Below, piece by piece: positions 14,586 to 23,581 of a DNA stretch of 40,604 nucleotides (position 1 is the stretch's first letter; each line of letters starts with the position of its first letter). This DNA comes from Porphyromonadaceae bacterium UBA4277 (GTDB taxonomy: Bacteria > Bacteroidota > Bacteroidia > Bacteroidales > Muribaculaceae): the NCBI GenBank assembly GCA_002395965.1, contig DGVT01000064.1, positions 1 through 40,604 of the forward strand, written 5' to 3'. The position numbers were made by a program, and so were the translations under genes. A model generated the notes under the pieces. The model had not been told where the DNA came from, searched no databases, and worked only from the letters and a program-made list of their open reading frames with translations.

Positions 14586-16387
14586 CACTTAATTTCGGAA
14601 ATTATGGTGTGGTCGGTAGTGAAGTGCACGACATGGAAGGCGTTATTGGCAAATCCGCCCCAATTATTGCTGCGTTCAAACTTGAACCCCGTCTGAATAC
14701 CTTTATATAAAGGAGCGTTATCCAGTCCACCGGCATTATAGGCATTGACAATCATCATAGCAGTGTCATAGCCCAGTAGTCCCATGTTGGGGTAAGACAC
14801 AAGCGTGTTTCCTCCGAACCACCGGCGGTAGAGTGTGTCGAAATCTCGCGTTCTAAAGCCCTTGGCATTAAAGAAGCGTGAAAACATATAGGTGTCGATT
14901 GTCTGGAAATCGTCCTGATAGTCTTTCAGATATAGCGTGTATTCGGGGTAACCCAATAACACCATGTCGCAGTCAAATCGGTCGTCCTTAACCTGCTTGA
15001 GTGCCTTAATGAATTTTTTCACAAGTGATTTGCTGCTTGATGATGGAATGAAGACGTAGCGTGTGCCGGGATTCATCTCTCTTGAGACTCGGTCGTCGCT
15101 CAACTCGCCTGACATAGAAATCGTGCTTGTGGGCATGGATGAAGCCAAAATGTGCGAGCGGATGTTGGTAAACATATCGTTGGGCTCAGCATCAGGATCT
15201 TCAAGGAATATGACAGAACATCCGGCAAACTCTTCGTCAAACCATTTCATCAGATTGTCGGTGAGGGTGCGGGTGGGGATGTTCACCTGATACACGTTTT
15301 GATTTTCCAGATAGTCATCGTTCTTAGTCGAGAAGCAGTTAATGATGTTAACGTTATTGCTCCGGCCGAAAGCGTTGATGCGTGCCAGCTGTTGAGGCTC
15401 GCTTGGGGCAACGATTACGTCCAGGTCACGCATTTCGGGCAGTGCCAGCAGGCTGTCGGTCACATTCAGGTTGTGACGTGTGTCATACACCTTGAGGTTG
15501 ATGTTTCGGCCAGTGTCAGATTTAACACTGTCGAGTGCCAAGAGAAATCCCTTGTAAAAGTCGGTGTAGAGATAAGCCTGCTTGGGCGGATTCTCCTTGT
15601 GCAGCTGGAATGGCAGTATGATGCCTATGTTAAGTTCACCATCCTGTTTTTCGGCAAGCAGTGTGTCGTATATCTCATTGAGCCTGGGGTTGTAAAAAGC
15701 CTCGAGATCGGCAATGCTGATTGTGCGCATATCGCCCATGAGCCGCTGGTTGTATCGCTCGGGCAGGACAATCATTTTTCCTTTCTTGGGCTTCTTGGTG
15801 TTGGGATTGGCAGCCTGCAGGTCGGCAACAAAGATGCCGTGATGTTGCGCTATAGAGGAGTAGGTCTCGTCCTTCTGCGGAATGTATCGCACAAATCTCA
15901 ATGCGCTTTTTTCGTAGGCAAATGGCATTGCCGACTCGGGTGTGACGCGTATTTGCTGCCCAGGTGTGTATTGCTCGGGTCGCAAGCCCATGTTAGCCCT
16001 GATGATTCCCTCGACCGATGCATTATATTTTTTCGCAATACTGCACAGTGTCTCGCCGGCCTCGATGGTGTGATTCACTGTCGAGCCACCTGATGTGATC
16101 TTCATTTCGCTCTGTTGCACAGCAGGTGAGGACTCTTGTGCAACCGGGAGGAAAATGAGTTGTTTCTTTTCAAGGCCATTTTCCACCCAGGGGTTAGTGG
16201 CTATTATCAAGTCTTGTGAAATGCCGAGTTGTTGAGCAATACCATATAGGGTTTCCTTGTTTTTTATCTCATAGTAGAAATAACGCTTGTCGCCAATTTG
16301 TTTTGTCGGAAGGCCTATTTGTGCATGCATAGCAAATGCGCCAATCAGTATCAGCGATGCAATGAGGATGTTTCTTTTAATGTTCAT
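14585..16387 (-). CDS. PBP1-type ligand-binding protein with three LysM domains
   Basis: The 600-residue exported protein has a signal peptide (about 1-23, ending MHAQ) and three LysM-type repeats. The first has ETLYGIAQQLGIS, the second has GETLCSIAKKYNAS and the third, weaker one has ETYSSIAQHHGIF. They are followed from about residue 250 by a periplasmic-binding type I fold (NIGIILPFQLH, YKGFLLALDSV, YDTAMMIVNAYNAGG). LysM binds peptidoglycan, and the binding fold may sense a wall fragment or peptide. This domain pair is common in Bacteroidota. The start is the ATG at 16387; a TTG two codons upstream is less likely. The promoter lies in the 81-bp repeat array. Translation is coupled to the barrel gene. 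Confidence 0.92.
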   Translation of the reverse strand: MNIKRNILIASLILIGAFAMHAQIGLPTKQIGDKRYFYYEIKNKETLYGIAQQLGISQDLIIATNPWVENGLEKKQLIFLPVAQESSPAVQQSEMKITSGGSTVNHTIEAGETLCSIAKKYNASVEGIIRANMGLRPEQYTPGQQIRVTPESAMPFAYEKSALRFVRYIPQKDETYSSIAQHHGIFVADLQAANPNTKKPKKGKMIVLPERYNQRLMGDMRTISIADLEAFYNPRLNEIYDTLLAEKQDGELNIGIILPFQLHKENPPKQAYLYTDFYKGFLLALDSVKSDTGRNINLKVYDTRHNLNVTDSLLALPEMRDLDVIVAPSEPQQLARINAFGRSNNVNIINCFSTKNDDYLENQNVYQVNIPTRTLTDNLMKWFDEEFAGCSVIFLEDPDAEPNDMFTNIRSHILASSMPTSTISMSGELSDDRVSREMNPGTRYVFIPSSSSKSLVKKFIKALKQVKDDRFDCDMVLLGYPEYTLYLKDYQDDFQTIDTYMFSRFFNAKGFRTRDFDTLYRRWFGGNTLVSYPNMGLLGYDTAMMIVNAYNAGGLDNAPLYKGIQTGFKFERSNNWGGFANNAFHVVHFTTDHTIISEIK

Positions 16388-16460
16388 AATCAAACTATTA
16401 AATGGTCGAACTTACAGCAATGCTTAAAGTCGATATAAATTTTTCCATAAATTATTACTG

Positions 16461-16492
16461 CAAAATTAGTGCAAGGCGAGCGAAAAAGCAAA
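16461..16492 (-). promoter_or_regulatory. Promoter of the LysM-PBP1 gene, inside repeat unit 1
   Basis: On the minus strand TTTG (16489-16492), a 20-nt spacer, then TAATTTTG (16461-16468), about 75 nt before the ATG. The -33 element and most of the spacer belong to the repeat unit. In the following copies the matching -7 position reads TAACGTTG, so only the gene-proximal copy is a consensus promoter. Confidence 0.7.
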
Positions 16493-16662
16493 GTTTACTT
16501 TGATTTTTCCGAGCCGAAGCCTAATTTCGAGGCCGTTGCCTCAACGTTAGTGCAAGGCGAGCGAAAAAGCAAAGTTTACTTTGATTTTTCCGAGGTGAAG
16601 ACTAATTTCGAGGCTGTTGCCTCAACGTTAGTGCAAGGCGAGCGAAAAAGCAAAGTTTATTC
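16466..16662. repeat. 81-bp tandem repeat, about 2.4 copies
   Basis: Units start at 16466, 16547 and 16628 with TTAGTGCAAGGCGAGCG and have a period of exactly 81 bp. Copies 1 and 2 differ at only a few positions, and copy 3 stops after about 35 bp. The array fills most of the space between the LysM-PBP1 and dnaG genes. Because 81 is a multiple of three it creates a spurious repeated plus-strand frame (16469-16675). Sequences of the kind caaa-n-TA-gtgcaa-ggcgagcg recur in Bacteroidales intergenic regions as promoter-associated repeats. Confidence 0.9.
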
Positions 16663-16686
16663 TTCGGCTGCTTAAACACCGCAGGG

Positions 16687-18831
16687 TCATGGTGTAACCA
16701 CTCGGTCGCCGATGTAGCCCGACAGCTCTTTTCTTATTTGATACAACTGTTGCAGTTGCTTCATCAATTCAAGGCTTGAATCTTTGTTGCTATTTATTTG
16801 CTCCATCAGGTGGCTGATTTTTTTCTCAACGATGGCGTTTTTCAGGTTGTAGATAGCCTTGGGTATGATAGTGAGCAGACGGTCGAAGTCGGTGGCAATG
16901 GGTCCGTTCTGTGTGTATATTTTGCTCAACTGGTTTTTTTCGCTCACCAGGTTGTATGAGACGTTTCGCACGTCGTCGTCGGGGTGTGAGCATAGCAGTT
17001 TCTCAAGATACGACATCCTGTAGTTGTTCAGCTCTTGAATGAGCATCTTGTTCACGTCACTTAAGATGTCTTTTTCTTTCTTCTCAATTTCAGCAGCATT
17101 TAAGCCAATGGGATCGAGCTGCGCCAGGCGCTGCTTGTAGTCTTCGTTGGCTTTTTGCGTGAACTTGGCTTCGATTGCGCTATAGTCGCTGTAGAATTTC
17201 TCGGTAGTCTCGTTGACTATATTATAAATACTGGTGAAAGCCGGAACCGAGAACTCAATTTGGTCGAAGCTGAGCTCTTGCCTGACATATTCGGCCACGG
17301 TGAGAGGGTGTTGCTGGCCATTCTCGTCGGGTGCTGTGTCGCAGAAGTAGCACATTCCGTATTTAACCAAGTACTTTATGATGTCCTGCTCTTGCTTGAT
17401 GGTTTGCTTGTCGGTTATTGACTTGACCTTTTCGGGTGCCGGCACATTCACAGTCGTGTCGGAGCTTTCGATTTCGTCTTGCGCACGCCGCTGCTCCCGC
17501 TGAGCCTTGTTGAATTCCTCATCCCGGCTTTTACGAATGTTCTTCTGGATTTCGCGCAGTAGCACTTCTTCCTGAATTTCGAAGCGTGTAGCGCACTCCT
17601 TGGCATAGATTGAGCGTGTAATGGGGTCGGGGATTACTGAGATTGATTTTACCACGTCGGTTACCGCCTGTGCCCGCTTTATGGGGTCGCTGGTAGCGTC
17701 TTTGAGCAGTATTGTGGTCTTGAAGTCGATAAAATCGCTCTCATGCTCTTTGATATATTGTTCTACCTCGCTTGAGCTGTGAGATTGGGCATAGCTGTCG
17801 GGGTCTTCACCAGCCGGCAATAGCAGCACCTTGATGTTCATTCCGGCCTTGAGTAGCATGTCGATACCGCGCATTGCTGCCTTGATTCCGGCCTCGTCGC
17901 CGTCGAACAGCTCGGTGACGTTCTGCGTGAAGCGGTGCAGCAGATGGATGTGCCCCTCGGTGAGCGCCGTGCCCGAAGAGGCAATGACATTTTCAAAGCC
18001 GGCCTGATGCATTGAAATCACGTCGGCATAGCCTTCGACTATAAAGCATTTATTATCGCGGGCAATGGCACGCTTGGCCTGAAATAGGCCATACATCGTG
18101 CTGCTGCTCTTGTTATAAATAATGGAGTCGGGCGAATTGAAATACTTCGCCTTTTCGTCCTTCTTTAGCGTGCGCCCTCCGAATGCAATCACGCTTCCGG
18201 CCACATTGAAAATGGGGAACATCACCCTGCCGCGGTAGAAGTCAAAACCACCACCATGATTGTCGTCTTTGCATAGGCCGAGTTTCAAGAGCAGTTCCCG
18301 GTTGTAACCTTGTTTTATAGCTTCGTTATAAAGCGTGTTGCGGTTGTCGGGCGAATATCCCAGCCTGAATTTCCTTATGGTGGCATCGGTAAAGCCGCGG
18401 TGTCGGAAGTAGGAGAGGCCTATTTCCTGGCCCTCGGTGGTTTCCCATAACTGGCGTTCAAAGAACTGGCATGCCCACTCGTTGAGCACAAGCATAGCCT
18501 CGCGCTCGGTGCGCGCCTGCTGCTCTTCGTCGGTGAGTTCGCGCTCTTGAATTTCGATGTGGTATTTCTTAGCCAGGTAGCGCAATGCTTCTACATAGGT
18601 CATCTGTTCGTGAAGCATCACGAAGTTTACGGCACTGCCACCTTGCCCACAGCTGAAACACTTGCAGATGCCCTTGGCACGCGACACATAGAACGATGGG
18701 CGGCGGTCGTTGTGAAACGGGCACAGCCCAATCCAGTTGGCTCCGCGCTTTTTAAGCGACACGAAGTCGCTCACCACATCTACGATGTCGGCGGTGTCGA
18801 GAATGCGTGAAACAGTTGCGGGATCAATCAT
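16687..18831 (-). CDS. dnaG: DNA primase
   Basis: This is a 714-residue bacterial primase. The N-terminal zinc-binding domain has Cys37, His40, Cys58 and Cys61 (CPFH and CFSC). The catalytic core has the TOPRIM glutamate in CFIVEGYADV and the aspartates in LFDGDEAG. The C-terminal part (about 430-714) is helical and should bind the DnaB helicase. Residues 430-480 form a charged linker. It makes RNA primers for both strands. The ATG lies 28 nt downstream of a TAnnTTTG box and the gene stands alone. It ends about 25 bp from the repeat array that carries the next gene's promoter. Confidence 0.97.
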   Translation of the reverse strand: MIDPATVSRILDTADIVDVVSDFVSLKKRGANWIGLCPFHNDRRPSFYVSRAKGICKCFSCGQGGSAVNFVMLHEQMTYVEALRYLAKKYHIEIQERELTDEEQQARTEREAMLVLNEWACQFFERQLWETTEGQEIGLSYFRHRGFTDATIRKFRLGYSPDNRNTLYNEAIKQGYNRELLLKLGLCKDDNHGGGFDFYRGRVMFPIFNVAGSVIAFGGRTLKKDEKAKYFNSPDSIIYNKSSSTMYGLFQAKRAIARDNKCFIVEGYADVISMHQAGFENVIASSGTALTEGHIHLLHRFTQNVTELFDGDEAGIKAAMRGIDMLLKAGMNIKVLLLPAGEDPDSYAQSHSSSEVEQYIKEHESDFIDFKTTILLKDATSDPIKRAQAVTDVVKSISVIPDPITRSIYAKECATRFEIQEEVLLREIQKNIRKSRDEEFNKAQREQRRAQDEIESSDTTVNVPAPEKVKSITDKQTIKQEQDIIKYLVKYGMCYFCDTAPDENGQQHPLTVAEYVRQELSFDQIEFSVPAFTSIYNIVNETTEKFYSDYSAIEAKFTQKANEDYKQRLAQLDPIGLNAAEIEKKEKDILSDVNKMLIQELNNYRMSYLEKLLCSHPDDDVRNVSYNLVSEKNQLSKIYTQNGPIATDFDRLLTIIPKAIYNLKNAIVEKKISHLMEQINSNKDSSLELMKQLQQLYQIRKELSGYIGDRVVTP

Positions 18832-18858
18832 TTTCTGTTATGACATGTTTTGTGACCA

Positions 18859-18866
18859 CAAAGTTA
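18859..18866 (-). promoter_or_regulatory. Candidate -7 box of dnaG
   Basis: TAACTTTG on the minus strand, 28 nt from the dnaG ATG. No clear TTTG lies at the -33 position. The AT-rich repeat motif attatgaattatgaatt lies where the -33 would be. Confidence 0.45.
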
Positions 18867-19010
18867 CTATTAAATTATGAAATATGAATTATGAATTATC
18901 GATTTCTATCTCGAAATGTCGGGTGTGAAGAACTTGAAGCAGCGGCTAAGGGCAAGGTATTTTCATGCCAATCAGGCCCGTGCGATTTATCACCCTGCTT
19001 AAGGCATATT

Positions 19011-19049
19011 GTAAAAAGAATGAGACCGAAGAAGTGGTCTTCGGTCTCA
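19011..19049 (-). terminator. Terminator of the amidase gene
   Basis: A perfect 12-bp stem, TGAGACCGAAGA (19021-19032) and TCTTCGGTCTCA (19038-19049), encloses a 5-nt loop. On the minus strand it is followed by TTCTTTTTAC (19011-19020). It lies 27 bp past the amidase stop codon and is a textbook Rho-independent terminator. Confidence 0.85.
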
Positions 19050-19075
19050 CCTGTTTAAGTTGGGAATTCTAAGCC

Positions 19076-21628
19076 TTAATTCTTGCCCAGAATAATCTTG
19101 ATTATAGCATTAACATCGTCAATGTCGATGTTGCCAGAACCGTCCACATTGGCCTCTCCCTTAGGCTGGCCTTCGGGTAAGGGCTTGTTGAGGATGATTT
19201 TAATCACCATATCCACATCATCAACATCAACAGTTCCATCGCCGTTCACGTCGCCGGTGACAGGTGTTACGGGCTCGTCGATCACGATATCGTCGAGCGA
19301 AGCAGTCTGCTCCTCGTCGTTGAAGATAACTTTGTAAACCGGTCCGAGATAAATGTCGCCTTCCCAGTAGCTTGCGGGATAGTCGAGGAGGTCGGGATTT
19401 TCTTCGAGCAATTCAGGAATGCGTCCTTTCCAGAACCAGAATGCATCATACTTCCACTGAGCATCGGTAATCCAAGTCTCAGTACCGCTGACAATTTCGC
19501 TTTCTTCGTTGTTCACATCCCAAGCTACCATTTCCCAGCCGCGCACCATGGGCTGTGTGGTGTGGCGCTTAACTGAAGCTTCATCATTGCGCCAGCGCAC
19601 GCCGTGACCGACAAACTGTTCAGATCCGTCACCGAACACCATAGCCATGATAACAGCATTCTTGAGCTTAGTCTTGCTGGTTGGGTATGCAGCACCGTCG
19701 GTAGCACGGTTGTAGCAGCGACCTCCCCACCAGGGCTCGTCGCTCAGCGGGTCATACTGGTAGTGGATCTGCATGGTCGAGGGCACGGTGTCGTTGTAGA
19801 CCATGTCGGTTCTCTTGGCGTAGAACTGGTTCTCAGGGTCGGTGAAGCCCTTCGATGAGCCAGAGCCGGCTACGGAAGCAAACCAATCGGCAGGCTCGTA
19901 TTCACCAATCATCTGTTCGTGGTATTTCTGGGTGCGGTACTCACTGAGGAACTTGAACACTTTGCCTTCGGGATTAACGTTGCCGGCCAAATCGCTGAAT
20001 CCACCCTTCACAGTCACCTTGAAGCACTTGTCAAGTGGCAGGTCCTGGTTGAGGAACAGCTGCAGCACCGATGCTTCGCGAACAATCATGTGAGTAAGAC
20101 GACCTTCATACTTATTACCGTCGGCATCCTCAACAACGATAGCATCGGCAGCCTGGTCTTCGTTCCAGTCAAGTTCTTCATTATACTCAATGCGAATGAC
20201 AGGACGCTGGTTGTACTTGTGTGTTTCATTCTCGCGCGGAGTAGTGCTGGTGATATACGGAGGCTCTACATCGGCAGGGATTGTTATAAAGTCAAACACA
20301 TAGTCACCACCTGCGACGCCGTCGCCATCGCCATCAAGGAACTGATTGGTCTGGCTGTTCTTAGCCACATCGCCCTTGATGGTGATGGTGTAGAACATGT
20401 CGTCCAAGAGGTCGCTGAGCTTAACGCGCAGGGTGTAGTCGTTGTCCCACGACAGGGTAACCTGGCCGTTGTTGTTGATAGAGAATGCCTGCTCAACACT
20501 TGCTCGGTCCATGTTACGCGAGAAGGTAATAACCATGTCATAGCGAGTGTTAACTTCGTCGGGGTTAGTTGCCGTATTGCCGCTAATGGTGGCGGGCATA
20601 GTGTTGGTTAACTGGATGTTGCCCCAAGTCACGTTGTTGCCCGAGAGCCCCTGTGGGTCGGAATTCATGGTGACGGTCTGCGTTGTACTCTCATAGCCCG
20701 GGCAAGAGTAGGTGATTTCGTAGGTTTCACCGGGAGTGAGGTCTTCAAACAGGAAGAAACCGTTGTGCACGATATTGTTAAATCTTACATAGTTGTGGAA
20801 TGTAGATTCAAACGTATCGGTGATGTAAGTTTCACCATTCACTGTCACAGTTACACCGTCGATACCCTGGCCGTTCTCGCTGTTAGTGACAACGCCGGCG
20901 AGCATAACCATGTCGGGACGCTCAAGGCCACGATATTCCATGATCGAGCGGAAAGTTCCGAAAGCCTCAAGGCGCTTGTATTCCTCGTTCATGTTTAGTC
21001 CCTGCTGCACCGGATGAGTGTGGAAGCCACCTTCGCTAAGCAGCGAAGCCATGTTGGTGCGGCGGTTTACCGACAGGTATGGGTATTGGTTCTCGTGTGT
21101 GTCAACATCGCCATTATAGTAAACGCGGTCGTAATAGTTGCCACGAGTACCGGTATTATACATCACACTGGTAAGGTTAGGGCATAAGATATCGCCATAA
21201 GCCTTGCCTCCATGAGGTGTCTTCTCGATATACTCACCATTTAGTTTCCAACCACCGAATAATGTTAAGGTAGTGTTATAACCGCTGCCGGCATCACTGT
21301 GGATGCTGTAGAAGAAGTCGGCTCCCCAAGCATTTGCCATATCTGAGCGCTCGTCGAGAGTGACATAATCCTGGTCGTCGTCACGTGTCATCTGGATGGT
21401 GGTGGAGTCGGCCGTGGTGAATCGGAACAAGAATTCGCGTGTGGCCAGACCGACGCGCAACACCTTCTGTGCCTCGGTGTAGTTATACAGACCGGTGTTT
21501 TCGTGTCCGGAGTGACCCGGGTCAATCCATAACTTGAAATCACCCCAGTCTTGCTTAAGTTGTGCACTTGCACCGATGGCCATGCATCCCAGTGCCATAG
21601 CCATCATATATTTGCTAAGAGATTTCAT
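19076..21628 (-). CDS. Secreted N-acetylmuramoyl-L-alanine amidase with Ig-like domains and C-terminal dockerin
   Basis: The 850-residue protein has a signal peptide (about 1-22, ending ASAQ). An Amidase_3 domain follows (about 32-235) with zinc ligands His39 (DPGHSG), Glu52 and His110 (YSIHSD) and catalytic Glu199 (LLSEGGF). A carboxypeptidase-like or Ig domain (about 245-330) precedes two Big_5-like Ig domains (about 345-560), then a module of about 200 residues that I do not recognise. The C-terminus (792-850) is a two-repeat type I dockerin (GDVNGDGTVDVDDV and a second with DGSGNIDIDDV). It cuts peptide stems from glycan strands. It is the second gene of an operon, 7 nt after the TolB-like gene. 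No cohesin is visible, so the dockerin's partner is unknown. Confidence 0.92.
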   Translation of the reverse strand: MKSLSKYMMAMALGCMAIGASAQLKQDWGDFKLWIDPGHSGHENTGLYNYTEAQKVLRVGLATREFLFRFTTADSTTIQMTRDDDQDYVTLDERSDMANAWGADFFYSIHSDAGSGYNTTLTLFGGWKLNGEYIEKTPHGGKAYGDILCPNLTSVMYNTGTRGNYYDRVYYNGDVDTHENQYPYLSVNRRTNMASLLSEGGFHTHPVQQGLNMNEEYKRLEAFGTFRSIMEYRGLERPDMVMLAGVVTNSENGQGIDGVTVTVNGETYITDTFESTFHNYVRFNNIVHNGFFLFEDLTPGETYEITYSCPGYESTTQTVTMNSDPQGLSGNNVTWGNIQLTNTMPATISGNTATNPDEVNTRYDMVITFSRNMDRASVEQAFSINNNGQVTLSWDNDYTLRVKLSDLLDDMFYTITIKGDVAKNSQTNQFLDGDGDGVAGGDYVFDFITIPADVEPPYITSTTPRENETHKYNQRPVIRIEYNEELDWNEDQAADAIVVEDADGNKYEGRLTHMIVREASVLQLFLNQDLPLDKCFKVTVKGGFSDLAGNVNPEGKVFKFLSEYRTQKYHEQMIGEYEPADWFASVAGSGSSKGFTDPENQFYAKRTDMVYNDTVPSTMQIHYQYDPLSDEPWWGGRCYNRATDGAAYPTSKTKLKNAVIMAMVFGDGSEQFVGHGVRWRNDEASVKRHTTQPMVRGWEMVAWDVNNEESEIVSGTETWITDAQWKYDAFWFWKGRIPELLEENPDLLDYPASYWEGDIYLGPVYKVIFNDEEQTASLDDIVIDEPVTPVTGDVNGDGTVDVDDVDMVIKIILNKPLPEGQPKGEANVDGSGNIDIDDVNAIIKIILGKN

Positions 21629-21635
21629 GATTTCA

Positions 21636-22487
21636 TTAATAGTTTAGGTCAATAACGTAAATAGCACCATCGGTGTCGTTGTCGAATGCAATCTTCGAGC
21701 CATCGGGCGAGACGGCGAGGGTGACAGGAATAACATCGGTTTGCGGAGTGATGTTCACAGCATTGCCGTTAGTCACGTCGATGCAGTAGATGTCGCTCTT
21801 AGTGAACACATCGCCATTGTCGAGAATGCGTGCTGCCATCACATGGCTGCTTTTGGGCATCCACGATGCGTGAGAATACTTGCCAAGCGACTTGAGGCCA
21901 GAGCCGTCGATGTTGCACACCATGAGGCCTTTGCCTACGATTTGGAATGCAATCTTGGTGCCATCGGGCGAAAGGGTGGGGTTGATAACCATCTTTCCCT
22001 CGAAGGCATTGAGGCTTGGGATTAATTTTGTTGCATTGATGGGATCATCTACCATGATCTTCATCATGTCGCTACCGGCACTAATGGTGCGCGAACGCTT
22101 GAAGTTGCGCTCGGCTGCTGCCACTTGACTGATTTTGCCGGTTTTCACATTCACGGTCTCAATGCGAGTCATGCGGCGGTTTTCGTGCATGGTCCACGGC
22201 GTAGAGAGGATTTCGCTGTTGCCGGTCCACTTCATCTGATAGCCGGCGCCATTGGCATCGGAAATCATCTTTAGTTGTGAGCCATCGGCATTAGCCACGA
22301 AAATGCCCGCATAGTTGTCGCCGGCCATTGCAATCTGAGAGCCGTCGGGCGACCATACTGGTGCCATGAGGCCAATCTCGGCCTTTGCAATCACACGCGG
22401 CTCGCTAAACGAGCGCGGCTGCTGAGCCTGCATGGTCCCACAACATAGCAGCGCTGCAGCTGCTGCTAAATACATTTTACTTTTCAT
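21636..22487 (-). CDS. TolB-like WD40/PD40 beta-propeller protein, exported
   Basis: The 283-residue protein has a signal peptide (about 1-21, ending TMQAQ) and repeated PD40 motifs such as VWSPDGSQIAMAG, TLSPDGTKIAFQI and AVSPDGSKIAFDN, giving a TolB-like propeller in the periplasm. Unlike TolB there is no N-terminal TolB_N domain and no tol-pal genes are near. It is the first gene of an operon with the secreted amidase (gap 7 nt), so it may recruit or control that enzyme. The promoter is at 22547-22577. Confidence 0.85.
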   Translation of the reverse strand: MKSKMYLAAAAALLCCGTMQAQQPRSFSEPRVIAKAEIGLMAPVWSPDGSQIAMAGDNYAGIFVANADGSQLKMISDANGAGYQMKWTGNSEILSTPWTMHENRRMTRIETVNVKTGKISQVAAAERNFKRSRTISAGSDMMKIMVDDPINATKLIPSLNAFEGKMVINPTLSPDGTKIAFQIVGKGLMVCNIDGSGLKSLGKYSHASWMPKSSHVMAARILDNGDVFTKSDIYCIDVTNGNAVNITPQTDVIPVTLAVSPDGSKIAFDNDTDGAIYVIDLNY

Positions 22488-22546
22488 GCTTGTGTAGAAC
22501 TTTAGTTAATATAAATTGTTTTATTAAAGTGTTAATATGTTGAGTG

Positions 22547-22577
22547 TAAAATTACATCTAATTATTCAAATGGCAAA
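22547..22577 (-). promoter_or_regulatory. Promoter of the TolB-like/amidase operon
   Basis: On the minus strand TTTG (22574-22577), 19 nt, then TAATTTTA (22547-22554), one mismatch from TAnnTTTG. It is 60 nt before the ATG. Confidence 0.55.
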
Positions 22578-22642
22578 ATAAATGACGATATTTTAGCTTC
22601 AACTGGCACGATATTACTAAAATTAGTCGTGCCTTGCCGCTA

Positions 22643-23470
22643 TCAGCACAGCTTGATGCTGTCGCCAATGCTGATGATATGAGCCTTGTATAGGTGCCCA
22701 ATTGCCTTTTTGAAATCCTTCTTGCTGCAAGAGAATGTGCGCTGGATGTCGGCCGGTGATGACTTGTCGTTAAGTGTCATTGTGCCGCGATGCGACTTCA
22801 TGTACTGGACAATGCGCTCTGCCAGATGTTCAACCCTCTGCTTCTCGGCATCCGAAAGTGTGACATCTATCTTTCCGTCGGTGCGCACTTGCTTGATAAA
22901 GGCCTTGTGTCGCTCACCAATGTTGATGTCGCAAAATGTCTCATTCTGATAAATAATGCCCCAATAACTATCATCGACGATAACTTTATACCCCAATTCG
23001 GTGCGTTGAATAATCAACACATCAACTTGCTGGCGCGGTGCATATTGCGGCATATTGTGAGAGATGAAGCGGTCGAGCTTAGCGCTGGCAACTATGCGGT
23101 TGCTTTCGCTGTCGAGATAGGTGTGTACGATATAGCTGCGTCCGGGATGCATTTTGACGCGCTGTTCCCTGAATGGCACCAGCAGGTCTTTGGCACTCAG
23201 CCCCCAGTCCATGAAAGCACCCACCTCGTTAACAGCCTTGACTCTTAACAACTCAAAGCAGCCCACCACGGCATTAGGAGTCTCGGTAGTGGCGACTGGG
23301 CGGTTTTCAGAATCAAGATACACAAACACGGTAACCTCTGTGCCAATTTTCATCTCGGGTGTGATGTATCGCCTGGGAAGCAACACTTCCTGACCCTGTT
23401 GGTCAATGAGATAAAACCCGAAATCAACTTTTCTATTTACTTTTAATGTATTGTAGTTTCCGATGATCAT
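22643..23470 (-). CDS. CvfB/YitL-type S1 RNA-binding protein
   Basis: The 275-residue protein has the CvfB layout: several S1-like beta barrels. The first (about 1-65) includes GTEVTVFVYLDSENRPVATT, the next (about 65-135) AVNEVGAFMDWGLSAKDLLVP, and the third (about 140-215) includes IKQVRTDGKIDVTLSD. A C-terminal winged helix follows (about 220-275). In Staphylococcus CvfB affects RNA turnover and virulence; the role in Bacteroidota is not established. It has its own promoter, divergent from the DUF3298 lipoprotein gene. The length is normal. Confidence 0.9.
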   Translation of the reverse strand: MIIGNYNTLKVNRKVDFGFYLIDQQGQEVLLPRRYITPEMKIGTEVTVFVYLDSENRPVATTETPNAVVGCFELLRVKAVNEVGAFMDWGLSAKDLLVPFREQRVKMHPGRSYIVHTYLDSESNRIVASAKLDRFISHNMPQYAPRQQVDVLIIQRTELGYKVIVDDSYWGIIYQNETFCDINIGERHKAFIKQVRTDGKIDVTLSDAEKQRVEHLAERIVQYMKSHRGTMTLNDKSSPADIQRTFSCSKKDFKKAIGHLYKAHIISIGDSIKLC

Positions 23471-23493
23471 AGTTGAAAGTATAGATTATAATG

Positions 23494-23524
23494 CAAAAAT
23501 ACATCTTATTTTAATAATGATAAA
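23494..23524 (-). promoter_or_regulatory. cvfB-like gene promoter
   Basis: On the minus strand TTTA (23521-23524), 19 nt, then TATTTTTG (23494-23501). The -7 box fits TAnnTTTG and the -33 has one mismatch. It is 24 nt from the ATG. Confidence 0.5.
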
Positions 23525-23525
23525 A

Positions 23526-23557
23526 TTTCGGCATGTAAATTATTTGTAGTAATTTTA
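23526..23557 (+). promoter_or_regulatory. DUF3298 lipoprotein gene promoter
   Basis: TTTC (23526-23529), 20 nt, then TAATTTTA (23550-23557), each one mismatch from consensus and 25 nt before the ATG. It partly overlaps the -33 region of the divergent cvfB-like promoter. Confidence 0.45.
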
Positions 23558-23581
23558 GACCCGAATAAAAACAAGCGAAAA

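Noticed and set aside
15152..16093. 313-codon plus-strand frame opposite the LysM-PBP1 gene
   Set aside because: Antisense shadow; the minus-strand gene has signal peptide, LysM motifs and a promoter.
16466..16662. Repeat array as a CRISPR
   Set aside because: Units are adjacent with no spacers, the period is 81 bp, and no cas genes are present.
16469..16675. Plus-strand 68-codon frame with repeated protein text
   Set aside because: It is produced by the 81-bp tandem repeat (27 codons per unit) in a promoter region; no start signal or family.
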